From Thermodesulfovibrionia bacterium (GTDB lineage: Bacteria; Nitrospirota; Thermodesulfovibrionia; UBA6902), in NCBI GenBank assembly GCA_945786855.1, contig CALZGI010000254.1, forward strand, positions 1 to 58,066: 58,066 bases of DNA, given 5' to 3'. Below the pieces are notes generated by a model. That model was not told the DNA's origin, searched no databases, and saw only the letters and a list, made by a program, of their open reading frames with translations. Position numbers and translations under genes: made by a program. Below, piece by piece: positions 24,276 through 32,516 of the stretch (its first letter is position 1; each line of letters starts with the position of its first letter).

Positions 24276-25520
24276 ATGAAAAGAAGAGTAGTAATAACAG
24301 GAATGGGAATGATAACACCTCTTGGTGCTGATACCGGAAAGTCATGGGAAGGGCTTCTACAGGGACGGTCAGCAATCGGGAGGATCACCCATTTTGATCC
24401 TGAAGGGCTCCCATGCCAGATTGCCGCAGAAGTCCCTGACTTCGACATAGACAGGCATATTGAAGTGAAAGACCAGAAAAAGATGGACAGGTTTATTCAC
24501 TTTGGTCTTGCTGCAGCATCCATGGCCATGCATGACTCGGGACTGGAAGTGACGGACAGCAATGCACACAGAATCGGAGTTATTGTTGGCGCTGGAATCG
24601 GAGGGTTGTCCTCAATCGAAAAATTTACAAAGATTATTAATGAACGGGGAGCGAAAAGGGTTTCTCCCTTCTTCATTCCCATGACAATCATCAATCTTAC
24701 CTCGGGACAGATTTCTATCCGCTTTGGTGTAAAAGGCCCGAATTCGGCAGTTTCAACGGCCTGCGCTACAGGTACTCACGCAATCGGGGATTCCTTTAAG
24801 CTTATCCAGCACGGCTCTGCAGACGCAATGATCTGTGGAGGTTCAGAGGCGGTGATTACACCCCTGGGCATTGCGGGCTTCACCTCTATGAAGGCCCTTT
24901 CAACGAGAAATGATGAGCCTGAAAAAGCAAGCAGACCCTTTGACCGTGACAGAGACGGCTTTGTCATGGGAGAAGGAGCCGGCATTCTCGTGATAGAAGA
25001 ACTGGATCATGCGCTGAACAGAGGTGCGCGGATTTATGCGGAAGTGATCGGCTATGGACTGAACTCGGACGCCTATCACATAACAAGCCCTTCTCCAAAC
25101 GGTGAAGGTGCCGCCAGCTGTATGAATTCTGCCATTGCCGATGCGGCCATTGAGCCCGGACAGGTGAACTACATTAATGCTCACGGAACATCTACCAAAT
25201 ATGGAGATGAAATAGAAACGTCTGCTGTTAAGACGGTATACGGCGAACACGCCTACAAACTCTGCGTAAGTTCCACAAAGTCGATGATCGGGCACCTGCT
25301 CGGCGCATCGGGGGGAGTGGAGGCTGCAATTTGCGCACTCGGCATTTACAATCAGAAAGTACCGCCCACTATTAACCTTGACAATCCTGATTCAGAGTGC
25401 GACCTTGACTATGTTCCCCATACTGCAAGAGACCTTGACCTGAATATAGCAATGTCTAATTCATTTGGATTCGGTGGAACGAATGCATGCATCATCCTCA
25501 AAAGATTTGACCGATCTTGA
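24276..25520 (+). CDS. fabF: beta-ketoacyl-ACP synthase II
   Basis: A 414-residue condensing enzyme. The Cys-His-His triad is complete: Cys163 in VSTACATGTHA, His in NAHGTST and His in KSMIGHLLGASGG. It elongates acyl-ACP with malonyl-ACP. The gene follows acpP after about 130 bases and overlaps the start of rnc. Length and motifs are ordinary for FabF. Confidence 0.95.
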   Translation: MKRRVVITGMGMITPLGADTGKSWEGLLQGRSAIGRITHFDPEGLPCQIAAEVPDFDIDRHIEVKDQKKMDRFIHFGLAAASMAMHDSGLEVTDSNAHRIGVIVGAGIGGLSSIEKFTKIINERGAKRVSPFFIPMTIINLTSGQISIRFGVKGPNSAVSTACATGTHAIGDSFKLIQHGSADAMICGGSEAVITPLGIAGFTSMKALSTRNDEPEKASRPFDRDRDGFVMGEGAGILVIEELDHALNRGARIYAEVIGYGLNSDAYHITSPSPNGEGAASCMNSAIADAAIEPGQVNYINAHGTSTKYGDEIETSAVKTVYGEHAYKLCVSSTKSMIGHLLGASGGVEAAICALGIYNQKVPPTINLDNPDSECDLDYVPHTARDLDLNIAMSNSFGFGGTNACIILKRFDRS

Positions 25521-26196
25521 AGATCTCTTAGGGTACACCTTCAAGAAAAAGTCTCTCCTGAAAGAAGCTGTTACCCACAAATCCTATGCCCACGAAAAAG
25601 CAAATAACCGGATGTCCTTCAACGAACGCATGGAATTTCTCGGTGATGCTGTCCTTGAATTAATTATCAGCGAATATCTTTTCACATTCTATCCTGAATA
25701 CACCGAAGCAGATCTCTCAAGAATCAAGGCCTACGTCGTTCAGGAATCCACATTGGCTGAAGCGGCAAAAAATCTTGAGATCGGCGTCCATCTCCTTCTG
25801 GGCAAAGGGGAGGAAATGACAGGGGGAAGAGAGAAACCTTCATTACTTGCCGATGCCTTCGAGGCAGTGCTGGCCGCTCTTTATCTGGACGGGGGATATA
25901 AAAGTGCCAGCGATTTCGTTCTCAGACAATTAGCGGACAAAATAGACCAACTGACAAAAAACAATTTCATTTTTGATTTTAAAACAAAACTTCAGGAGGA
26001 GGCACAGGCACGGTTCGCTGTCCTTCCGAGATATGTCACCCACAATGAAGAAGGCCCGGAGCATGAGAAAACCTTCGAGGTTAAAGTGTATATAAAAGAT
26101 GATTTCATTGGTTCCGGGAAGGGCAAAACAAAAAAAGCGGCAGCTCAGAAGGCCGCTGAACAGGGATTGAATAAAATCAACGAAGACAGCCCATAA
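25483..26196 (+). CDS. rnc: ribonuclease III
   Basis: A 237-residue double-strand-specific endonuclease from ATG 25483. TTG 25465 and TTG 25507 are in-frame alternatives, and all overlap fabF. The catalytic helix ERMEFLGDAVLEL and the acidic pair near ADAFEAVLAALY are intact, and a double-stranded RNA-binding domain fills the C-terminus (FKTKLQEEAQARF...GKTKKAAAQKAAEQGL). It processes rRNA and structured mRNAs. The overlap with fabF implies coupled expression. An 11-pair inverted repeat spans its stop codon, an attractive target for its own cleavage. Confidence 0.93.
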   Translation: MHASSSKDLTDLEDLLGYTFKKKSLLKEAVTHKSYAHEKANNRMSFNERMEFLGDAVLELIISEYLFTFYPEYTEADLSRIKAYVVQESTLAEAAKNLEIGVHLLLGKGEEMTGGREKPSLLADAFEAVLAALYLDGGYKSASDFVLRQLADKIDQLTKNNFIFDFKTKLQEEAQARFAVLPRYVTHNEEGPEHEKTFEVKVYIKDDFIGSGKGKTKKAAAQKAAEQGLNKINEDSP

Positions 26197-26218
26197 CCGA
26201 CGGTTCGGGGCTGTCTTC
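26182..26218. promoter_or_regulatory. 11-pair inverted repeat across the rnc stop codon
   Basis: GAAGACAGCCC (26182-26192) and GGGCTGTCTTC (26208-26218) form a perfect stem closing 18 bases before the purM ATG. No T-run follows, so simple intrinsic termination is unlikely. It could be an RNase III processing site or an attenuator between rnc and purM. Confidence 0.6.
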
Positions 26219-26235
26219 TCAGTGAAAGGAATATT

Positions 26236-27270
26236 ATGCCTCTTACATACAAAGCATCCGGTGTCGACATTCACAAGGGGAACAGGCTGGTAGACATCAT
26301 TAAGCCGCTGGCGCGGTCCACTTTCAAGCCCTATGTGATGGCTGACATAGGGTCCTTCGGAGCTTTATGCTCGCTGGACACGAAGCGGTATAAAAATCCT
26401 GTTCTTGTCAGCGGCACAGATGGTGTGGGAACAAAGCTGAAAATTGCGTTTATGATGAACAGGCACGATACGGTAGGAATAGACCTCGTAGCCATGTGCG
26501 TAAACGATGTCCTGACAAGCGGTGCCAGGCCTCTTTTTTTCCTCGATTATTTTGCATCGGGAAAACTCTCTACCCGTCAGGCCGGCAACGTTATAAAAGG
26601 CATTGCAGATGGGTGTAAGATGGCGGACTGTTCGCTGATCGGCGGGGAGACTGCCGAAATGCCCGGTTTTTATGACAAGGGAGAGTACGATCTGTCCGGT
26701 TTCACTGTCGGCGTTGTGGACAAGAAAAATATTATCACCGGTTCTGAGATCAGGAATGGAGATGTACTGATCGGACTCGGTTCGAGCGGAATTCACAGCA
26801 ACGGGTATTCCATGGTGAGAAAACTTTTCTTTGACATAAAAAAATACAGCCCGAAAAAGAAGATAAAGGAGCTTGGCTGCTCAATCGGTGAAGAGCTCCT
26901 GAAACCCACACGGATTTATGTGAAAAGTGTATTAAAGGCTATCGACAATTATTACGTAAAGGGAATCGCCCACATTACTGGAGGGGGACTAACAGAAAAC
27001 CTCCCTAGAATCCTATCCCGAAAATCAAACTTAAAATTCGTTCTTGAAAAAGACAGCTGGCCTGTCCACACAATCTTTAATCTTATCCAATCAATGGGCA
27101 ACGTATCAGACGCTGAGATGTATAAGACCTTCAATATGGGAATCGGCATGGTCCTCGTTGTATCAAAAACCGATTCACAGAAGATAGTCAGGAGAATGAA
27201 ACGGCTCGGGGAAGATGCGTACATTATAGGTCATGTTGAAAGAGGGAAGAGAGCCGTTCTATATGTCTAA
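26236..27270 (+). CDS. purM: phosphoribosylformylglycinamidine cyclo-ligase
   Basis: A 344-residue PurM (AIR synthetase), which closes the imidazole ring in purine synthesis using ATP. Family features: YKASGVDIHKG at the start, the SGTDGVGTKLKIA nucleotide loop, IGGETAEMPGFY, GLGSSGIHSNGYSMVR and AHITGGGLTENLPR. It follows rnc in the same direction with an inverted repeat between them and precedes purN, so the two purine genes form a unit. Nothing unusual is seen. Confidence 0.95.
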   Translation: MPLTYKASGVDIHKGNRLVDIIKPLARSTFKPYVMADIGSFGALCSLDTKRYKNPVLVSGTDGVGTKLKIAFMMNRHDTVGIDLVAMCVNDVLTSGARPLFFLDYFASGKLSTRQAGNVIKGIADGCKMADCSLIGGETAEMPGFYDKGEYDLSGFTVGVVDKKNIITGSEIRNGDVLIGLGSSGIHSNGYSMVRKLFFDIKKYSPKKKIKELGCSIGEELLKPTRIYVKSVLKAIDNYYVKGIAHITGGGLTENLPRILSRKSNLKFVLEKDSWPVHTIFNLIQSMGNVSDAEMYKTFNMGIGMVLVVSKTDSQKIVRRMKRLGEDAYIIGHVERGKRAVLYV

Positions 27271-27303
27271 AGGTATTGAATGACTTGATCAATCTAAAAA
27301 ACA

Positions 27304-27350
27304 ACCTCCCCTTCCCCCTCCTTGGTAAGGAGGGGAGATACAGAGGGGTA
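27304..27350. repeat. CCCCTCCTT/AAGGAGGGG palindromic repeat
   Basis: Nine-base arms at 27315-27323 and 27327-27335, flanked by further CCTCCCC and GAGGGGT sequence. This pattern is a familiar intergenic repeat in many bacterial genomes. It lies between purM and purN. Confidence 0.6.
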
Positions 27351-27473
27351 ATGGTAAATTTTTCTATCCGATAATCACCCATCTTTGTTTGAATTTTGAG
27401 TAATTGAAATTTATTTGTAATTTGTTATTTGATATTTGGAATTTCAGTCACAAATAAGGGGAGGGATTTTATA

Positions 27474-28130
27474 ATGCTTACACTGGGAGTTCTTGCATCA
27501 GGATCAGGTTCCAATTTTCAATCGATAGTCAATAACATTGAATCAGGATATCTGAATGCCAGGGTAGCCGTGCTCATAAGCGACAAACCGGATGCCTATG
27601 CCATTGAGAGAGCAAAGAAGCACAATATAGAACACCTGGTGCTAAATCCGAAAGACTTCCCTGATAAAGATGCCTACTATTCACATATAGCAAAAGAACT
27701 CAAACGGCGCGGAGTTGAGTTAGTTATACTGGCCGGCTTCATGCGCGTCGTGGGCAAGGCGTTGATAGATGAGTACCGGAACAGAATAATGAACATCCAC
27801 CCTGCCCTGCTCCCTTCCTTTCCCGGCCTTCACGGACAGAAACAGGCGGCTGATTACAGTGTGAAGATTTCCGGATGCACAGTCCACTTTGTCGATGAAG
27901 GCATGGACACTGGTCCCATCATCATTCAGGCAGCAGTTCCTGCTTACCACGATGATACGGAAGAGACGCTGGGTAAGCGGATACTGAAGCAGGAGCACAA
28001 AATTTTCCCCTATGCCATTAAGCTTTATTCTGAAGGGAAGATTACGCTTGAAAGCCGGAAGGTGGTCATCTCAGGTGATCGGGAGGACTTTGCAGTTGCC
28101 AATCCGCCAATCGATGAATTGAAAACGTAA
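27474..28130 (+). CDS. purN: phosphoribosylglycinamide formyltransferase
   Basis: PurN, 218 residues from ATG 27474, chosen because GGGGAGGG lies ten bases upstream and the family begins near LGVLASGSGSNFQ. It transfers a formyl group from 10-formyl-tetrahydrofolate to GAR. The motifs AGFMRVV, MNIHPALLPSFPG and CTVHFVDEGMDTGPII, with the catalytic Asn-His-Asp, are complete. A 200-base gap holding a palindromic repeat separates it from purM. Confidence 0.94.
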   Translation: MLTLGVLASGSGSNFQSIVNNIESGYLNARVAVLISDKPDAYAIERAKKHNIEHLVLNPKDFPDKDAYYSHIAKELKRRGVELVILAGFMRVVGKALIDEYRNRIMNIHPALLPSFPGLHGQKQAADYSVKISGCTVHFVDEGMDTGPIIIQAAVPAYHDDTEETLGKRILKQEHKIFPYAIKLYSEGKITLESRKVVISGDREDFAVANPPIDELKT

Positions 28131-28423
28131 ACCTTTGCGTCCAGGCTTACCCGAAAATAACAGCAGCAGTTCATGAATTTGAGATTCAAGACCCGACCTG
28201 TTTTGTCTTCCGCGTTCATTGGCCCCAATCGTACAGCCAAAGAGGTTCAGGTTACTTCCTGTTAATGTCCCGGTGCCCCAGTCTGCCCATAAAACGCAGG
28301 CAAAATTTCTAGTGCCCACTTGATTTGACGAAAAAGTGGGCGCAATTAAAGTTTGGGCTGTAAAAACTTCAAAAATATCTTATAAATTCAGGAATAAGGA
28401 AGGTTTAGTCCCAATAAATTATT

Positions 28424-28750
28424 TTAGCAGTCCTGCTGGCACTCTGTCCTCTTCTTTATTCTTTCACCTGAGGGCAGAACAATAGAGGCCCCATCAAATG
28501 CAGCCTGGCCTACTGCTTTTCTTGCTATCATGAGGATCTCTTTCATATTGACCGGACGTTCTGTTTGCAGACTTTCTTCTATGACAATGTCTGTATCGAA
28601 GACAACCCTGCTCATTATTTCATCGACGACAGATTCAGGTTCAATCCCCCCGTCGCGGCCTTTTGCAATGATTGCACATATGTCTGATTTAATTCCTGAT
28701 AATTCCTCGGTCATACTGACAGTCCTCATATTTAATGATTTTTGTATCAT
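28424..28750 (-). CDS. hypothetical protein, 108 residues, sigma-54-type promoter
   Basis: ATG 28750 is preceded by an excellent AGAGGAGGAG site, so the start is well supported. The protein is a 108-residue soluble, mostly helical polypeptide (MTEELSGIKSDICAIIAKG, then VVDEIMSRVVFDTDIVIEES) ending in two cysteines (TECQQDC). I do not recognise the family. A full sigma-54 promoter match lies 46 bases upstream (28796-28810), which is strong support that this is a real, regulated gene. The neighbours are purN (opposite strand) and a repeat-rich region. Confidence 0.65.
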   Translation of the reverse strand: MIQKSLNMRTVSMTEELSGIKSDICAIIAKGRDGGIEPESVVDEIMSRVVFDTDIVIEESLQTERPVNMKEILMIARKAVGQAAFDGASIVLPSGERIKKRTECQQDC

Positions 28751-28795
28751 GGCGTCTCCTCCTCTGTTCTGTTTGCTGGTATGTGTATAGTAAAA

Positions 28796-28810
28796 GCAAT
28801 TCCCCTGCCA
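28796..28810 (-). promoter_or_regulatory. sigma-54 (-24/-12) promoter
   Basis: Minus strand TGGCAGGGGAATTGCT has full TGGCA and TTGCT elements with GG and GC exactly 12 bases apart, upstream of the 108-residue ORF. Confidence 0.7.
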
Positions 28811-28919
28811 GCCGTACAACTCATTGATTTAACGATTATTTATAGATTTCTTCTTACTCGAGCACATCTGATTTTCGGTATCAGTTACCCTTTCCCGGTA
28901 ATACTTCCATGATATAAGC

Positions 28920-28975
28920 GGGGTCAAACCTTCAAACGTCACTTATAGATTAGTGAATAATGAAGGTTTGACCCC
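28920..28975. repeat. REP-like palindrome
   Basis: Fourteen-base perfect arms GGGGTCAAACCTTC and GAAGGTTTGACCCC enclose a 28-base centre that itself contains CACT/AGTG. It is of the GGGGTCA type seen at REP elements moved by Y1 (IS200-like) transposases; none is encoded here. Confidence 0.75.
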
Positions 28976-29059
28976 ATACACTGGGGCTCTGGGTTAGAAG
29001 GCAGTACCATGAGACTCTATGGTTGAACAATTGCGTACAGATAGTACTAAGGAGATAAG

Positions 29060-29098
29060 GGGGTCAGGTCTTGAATCTTGAATTCCTGACCTGACCCC
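29060..29098. repeat. second REP-like palindrome
   Basis: Arms GGGGTCAGGTC and GACCTGACCCC (11 pairs) around a 17-base centre, with the same GGGGTCA core as the unit 85 bases away. Confidence 0.75.
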
Positions 29099-29151
29099 GA
29101 CTTTTAAAGCTCAAATTACTCTTTCATCATCCCCGGCGTCGATGGGGGATG

Positions 29152-29289
29152 CTATTTGACCATTGAGGGAGTGGACGTAGGCTTTTCTTTAATCCCCCCT
29201 GCGGGCTCCATGGGTTTGTGGCACCCTGTGACCAGAGCGAGTGAAAATACAACTGCCAGGGCAAGCATCAGGTTTAAACATTTTTTCAT
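29152..29289 (-). CDS. small lipoprotein, 45 residues
   Basis: A 45-codon gene starting at ATG 29289, with AAGGAG nine bases upstream. ATG 29298 is an in-frame alternative. MKKCLNLMLALAVVFSLALV is a signal peptide, and VTGC supplies the lipobox cysteine at 23. Only about 23 residues remain, rich in proline, lysine and threonine, ending PSMVK. It is probably an entericidin-like or anchor-type small lipoprotein, but no family is recognised. The region around it is full of palindromic repeats. Confidence 0.65.
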   Translation of the reverse strand: MKKCLNLMLALAVVFSLALVTGCHKPMEPAGGIKEKPTSTPSMVK

Positions 29290-29346
29290 ATTTAACATCT
29301 CCTTTCTTTTTGGGCTTAAGTCAAAGACCCGAACCATAGTAATCAT

Positions 29347-30163
29347 TCACAATCATTTTCATTTCCTGAACGTCACGTGTATTAAGACGGTAATGACACG
29401 TTTTGTATAGTACAATAATTATTCGGAGATAGGGTTGGATATCTTAAATTGCATTATATAAATGGGGCTCTGCCCCAAACCCCGGGATGCCCTTCCGGCG
29501 GAGGTACTTTTTGCAGGCATAAAAAGTACCCAAAAATGCGCCCCGGGAACCGAGTTCTTAACGGCTCTTCAGTCGACCTCCGGGGAGTTAATTTGAACTC
29601 GCTCCACTCAAACATAAATTAACTCTTTTCCCTCCGATCTCCCTCAGAGCCTAAACTCGCTAAAGGGGAAGGTCAAATCCCCCCTAACCCCCCTTTTCTA
29701 AAGGGGGGAATCCATCAGGATATATATTAATTTCCATAATGAATCATTTATTCTTTAAATCCCCTTTGATTGTTTTAGGTCAGATGCAGGACTGAACGCG
29801 TTAAGAATTAAAAGGAGAAGCGAAGCGGCTTTTTTAATTTAGTGTTCAGGCCTGTAGCTGACCGTGAAGAAACAATCTTTGGGGCGCCCTTCTTTTGATT
29901 CCGTTTTCTTGGGCGCGCAAGAAAATGAATCAGGGTTTGGGGCAGCGCCCCATATTCAATAAATTAAAAAGTCACTTCAGTTCCTCGACAGGAAAGCTTC
30001 GATCGTAGCTATGCACGCCTTCAGCGTCAAAATCTGTGCCGTTGTATGTGTGCGCAGATGTTCTGGTTCTTTACAAATATTTTTTATGAAATTGAAAATA
30101 TATCTACGATTGTCCGATATAAAATAGAGACAGTAATGCATCACCGAATTGATTTAAAAATGC
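29347..30163. other. gene-free, repeat-rich stretch
   Basis: No gene is visible. Most of it is the inverted-repeat-ended element at 29462-29953; the rest is AT-rich leader DNA for the SHOCT-domain gene. Confidence 0.6.
29462..29953. mobile_element. MITE-like element, about 490 bp, with terminal inverted repeats
   Basis: The left end (GGGGCTCTGCCCCAAACCC) matches the reverse complement of the right end (GGGGCGCTGCCCCAAACCC) at all but one base. Inside is a CCCCCCTTT/AAAGGGGGG hairpin (29688-29708) and an AAAAGTACC-type motif, but no ORF. The ends also match the hairpin at 19818-19834. It fits a non-autonomous mobile repeat. Confidence 0.55.
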
Positions 30164-30172
30164 TGTTATAAT
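30164..30172 (+). promoter_or_regulatory. extended -10 promoter
   Basis: TG-T-TATAAT upstream of the SHOCT-domain gene (ATG 30205); transcription would start about 26 bases before the ATG. Confidence 0.5.
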
Positions 30173-30204
30173 TAAAGAGGAGCAGCCGGACAGGAAATGA
30201 AAGA

Positions 30205-30672
30205 ATGAATCAAAAGGACGACACCTCACTCTTTAGAACGATCAGTACAGCATTCCTGATACTGATCATGCATGTGCTCCTGCTTGGAACCATAGGGGCC
30301 CTCATTCTTTTCTTCTATGGCGTTGTCAATCACATGGTCTGGATCGCAATCGGTGTTGCCTGCCTGTCCATAGGCGGCTACTTTTTCTTCAGACGTATAC
30401 GCTCAGACAGTAAGGTGCTGAAAGATATTGCGGGCGGCTCTTTCAAGGGAAAGACTGTTGAAGTGAGTTTTTTGGGAGGTGTAGCAAACTTCAAGATCAG
30501 CGATTCGCAGACCGGTCAGGAATTGAGTCAACTCGAATCAGATCAGCCCAGGCAGTTGGAAGCTCCTGATTCTGACCGCGCCACGACCCTTACTGAGCTT
30601 GCACGTCTCTATGAAAAAGACCTGATCAATAAGGACGAATTTAATAAAGCCAAAGACGAACTCCTTAAATAG
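30205..30672 (+). CDS. membrane protein with C-terminal SHOCT domain
   Basis: A 155-residue protein with two membrane helices (about 13-37 and 43-61) and a short linker with beta-character (GKTVEVSFLGGVANFKI). The C-terminal SHOCT motif (LTELARLYEKDLINKDEFNKAKDELL) is a short helical module of unknown but probably protein-binding function, common at the C-termini of small membrane proteins. AGAGGAG lies well upstream and AGGAAATGAAAG just before the ATG. No neighbouring gene suggests a pathway. Confidence 0.75.
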   Translation: MNQKDDTSLFRTISTAFLILIMHVLLLGTIGALILFFYGVVNHMVWIAIGVACLSIGGYFFFRRIRSDSKVLKDIAGGSFKGKTVEVSFLGGVANFKISDSQTGQELSQLESDQPRQLEAPDSDRATTLTELARLYEKDLINKDEFNKAKDELLK

Positions 30673-30730
30673 ATTAAGAGCGGGTGATTCTCCATCTTCC
30701 GTTCATTTTCAAAGTAATTCACGCACCCTC

Positions 30731-30776
30731 CCTGTCACGCTCCTGTCACAGTCATCATGTGCGCTGCACAGTGATG
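30731..30776. promoter_or_regulatory. candidate activator-binding region upstream of a sigma-54 promoter
   Basis: CCTGTCAC is repeated at 30731-30738 and 30742-30749 (11-base period, one helical turn). Next to it is an imperfect inverted repeat at 30753-30776 (CATCA...GTGC/GCAC...TGATG). Such repeats 40-85 bases upstream of the -24 element are where enhancer-binding proteins usually sit. Confidence 0.4.
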
Positions 30777-30813
30777 TCGAACTAAATATTACATAAATTC
30801 AGGATGTTACAAA

Positions 30814-30830
30814 TGGCATTCTATTTGCAA
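30814..30830 (+). promoter_or_regulatory. sigma-54 (-24/-12) promoter
   Basis: TGGCATTCTATTTGCAA has full TGGCA and TTGCA elements with GG (30815) and GC (30827) exactly 12 bases apart. It lies 35 bases before the ATG of the 54-residue gene. Confidence 0.75.
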
Positions 30831-30864
30831 TATTGCGCATATATATCGCTCAAGGAGAATGCTG

Positions 30865-31029
30865 ATGGTATCTATAATTTCGAAGGCCTGTTTCATTATG
30901 TTGCTGCTCCTGATCTTTATTGGAATCTACTGTTTTTATTTCATGAATGACTCTGTTTATAAATTCATTCTTTGCCTTAAAAGAACAAATCATTTATATA
31001 AACCATATATCAAGAATAGCAGCGCGTAA
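30865..31029 (+). CDS. small membrane protein, 54 residues
   Basis: A 54-codon gene (ATG 30865 to TAA 31029). AAGGAGA lies eight bases before the start. One membrane helix runs from about residue 9 to 27 (CFIMLLLLIFIGIYCFYF), followed by a basic tail with KRTNHLYKPYIKNSSA. A full sigma-54 promoter lies 35 bases upstream, and the tetra-repeat gene starts 16 bases after the stop with its own AGGAGG, so the two form an operon. No homologous family is recognised. The regulatory context makes it unlikely to be a chance ORF. Confidence 0.65.
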   Translation: MVSIISKACFIMLLLLIFIGIYCFYFMNDSVYKFILCLKRTNHLYKPYIKNSSA

Positions 31030-31045
31030 TGAGCAGGAGGTTCAG

Positions 31046-31336
31046 ATGAATAGTAAATTATATCCAGCATACGGACACCCGAGGGGCTCCAGTAAATCAC
31101 CTTGGTACCGCATAGACAATAGCAGGATTTATTCCAGCTATGGACACCCTGACGGGAGAAGGCCGTCACCCCAATTCATTATTAAAGGTAGCAAGGTATA
31201 CACATCACATCTTCACCCAATGGGAATGAGCGGCAGTCCATGGTTCCAAATCAAGGATAACAAACTTTACCCGGCAACAGGGCATCCTGATGGATACTGC
31301 ACTCGTCCATGGTTTGTTATTGAGGAGGGCGAGTAA
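31046..31336 (+). CDS. four-fold 23-residue repeat protein
   Basis: A 96-residue protein from ATG 31046 (AGGAGG eight bases upstream). It consists of four consecutive units of exactly 23 residues, beginning at residues 4, 27, 50 and 73. Each has the pattern K-x-Y-x-x-x-x-HP-x-G-x-x-x-x-P-W/Q-F/Y-x-I. The His-Pro pairs fall at 11-12, 34-35, 57-58 and 80-81. Four equal short beta-rich repeats suggest a closed four-bladed mini-propeller or beta-flower shape, which is an inference. No signal peptide is seen. It is in an operon with the small membrane protein under a sigma-54 promoter. Function unknown. Confidence 0.75.
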   Translation: MNSKLYPAYGHPRGSSKSPWYRIDNSRIYSSYGHPDGRRPSPQFIIKGSKVYTSHLHPMGMSGSPWFQIKDNKLYPATGHPDGYCTRPWFVIEEGE

Positions 31337-31386
31337 GTATTACACACATTCAAGTAGAAGAACTCATGCTCATATCTGAAAGATCT

Positions 31387-32316
31387 TCACAGGTTCCTGA
31401 AGTATTCAATTGTCTTATTGAGGCCATCCTCAAGTTTCACCGTCGGTTTCCACTGCAGGGCTTTTCTGGCAAGTGTGATTTTAGGCTGGCGCTGGGTTGG
31501 ATCATCATGGGGCAGCGGTTTGAACACAATTTTTGATTTAGATTTTGTGAGTTCTACGATCTTATGAGCAATTTCAAGTATAGTATACTCTACAGGGTTT
31601 CCGAGGTTTACCGGCCCTGTAAAATCATCAGGTGAATTCATCAATTTTATAAAGCCGGTGATCATGTCATCAACATAACAGAAACTTCGTGTCTGTTTCC
31701 CCTTTCCATACACGGTAATCGGTTTCCCCTTCAGTGCCTGCATAATGAAGTTACTAACCACACGGCCGTCATCGGGATGCATTCGAGGGCCATAGGTGTT
31801 AAATATTCGCGCAACTTTCACTTTAAGGTTATGCTGCCGGTGATAGTCAAAAAACAGGGTTTCGGCACAGCGTTTGCCTTCATCATAGCATGACCGAATA
31901 CCGACGGGATTCACGTTCCCCCAGTATGATTCGGGCTGCGGATGGACCATCGGGTCACCATACACTTCAGACGTTGACGCCTGGAATATTTTTGCTTTTA
32001 TCCTTTTCGCCAGGCCAAGGACATTGATCGCTCCATGAACCGACGTTTTTGTGGTCTGCACCGGATCGTGCTGATAATGAATCGGTGATGCAGGACAGGC
32101 AAGATTATATATCTCATCTACTTCCACATACAGAGGAAAACATACGTCATGTCGCATTATTTCGAAGTAGGGATTTTTTATAAACTCTACAACGTTGGAC
32201 CTGCGGCCTGTATAAAAATTATCTAGACACAGGACTTCATTTCCTTCCTGCAGCAGTCGCTCACACAGATGTGAGCCGAGGAAACCTGCCCCTCCGGTAA
32301 CGAGAATTCTTTTCAT
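31387..32316 (-). CDS. UDP-glucuronate decarboxylase (UDP-xylose synthase)
   Basis: A 309-residue extended short-chain dehydrogenase. The NAD-binding [10 protein letters not shown], the STSEVYGDP segment, the catalytic YxxxK ([10 protein letters not shown]) and the UXS-type pattern [14 protein letters not shown] and [22 protein letters not shown] identify UDP-glucuronate decarboxylase rather than a 4-epimerase. It would make UDP-xylose for cell-surface polysaccharide. It stands alone on the minus strand between the tetra-repeat gene and livK, so the glycan it serves is not known. Confidence 0.9.
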   Translation of the reverse strand: MKRILVTGGAGFLGSHLCERLLQEGNEVLCLDNFYTGRRSNVVEFIKNPYFEIMRHDVCFPLYVEVDEIYNLACPASPIHYQHDPVQTTKTSVHGAINVLGLAKRIKAKIFQASTSEVYGDPMVHPQPESYWGNVNPVGIRSCYDEGKRCAETLFFDYHRQHNLKVKVARIFNTYGPRMHPDDGRVVSNFIMQALKGKPITVYGKGKQTRSFCYVDDMITGFIKLMNSPDDFTGPVNLGNPVEYTILEIAHKIVELTKSKSKIVFKPLPHDDPTQRQPKITLARKALQWKPTVKLEDGLNKTIEYFRNL

Positions 32317-32436
32317 ATACTCCTCACGTTTAAATAGTGATGTATTTTAGCATAGACAAAGAGCAAATTATTGATGAAATAATTTTTCTGGTCCCCCTCT
32401 CATTTCAATACTTCACAATATATAACCCGCTCTTTC

Positions 32437-32466
32437 TTGACAATGTTTTTCCCTGTTGAATATAAT
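32437..32466 (+). promoter_or_regulatory. sigma-70 promoter of the liv operon
   Basis: TTGACA (32437-32442) and TATAAT (32461-32466) with an 18-base spacer, about 50 bases before the livK ATG. Both hexamers match consensus. Confidence 0.75.
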
Positions 32467-32516
32467 GGCGTAATTTTCAGCATTCATCTTAGACATTATA
32501 TTCATGGAGGTATAGT

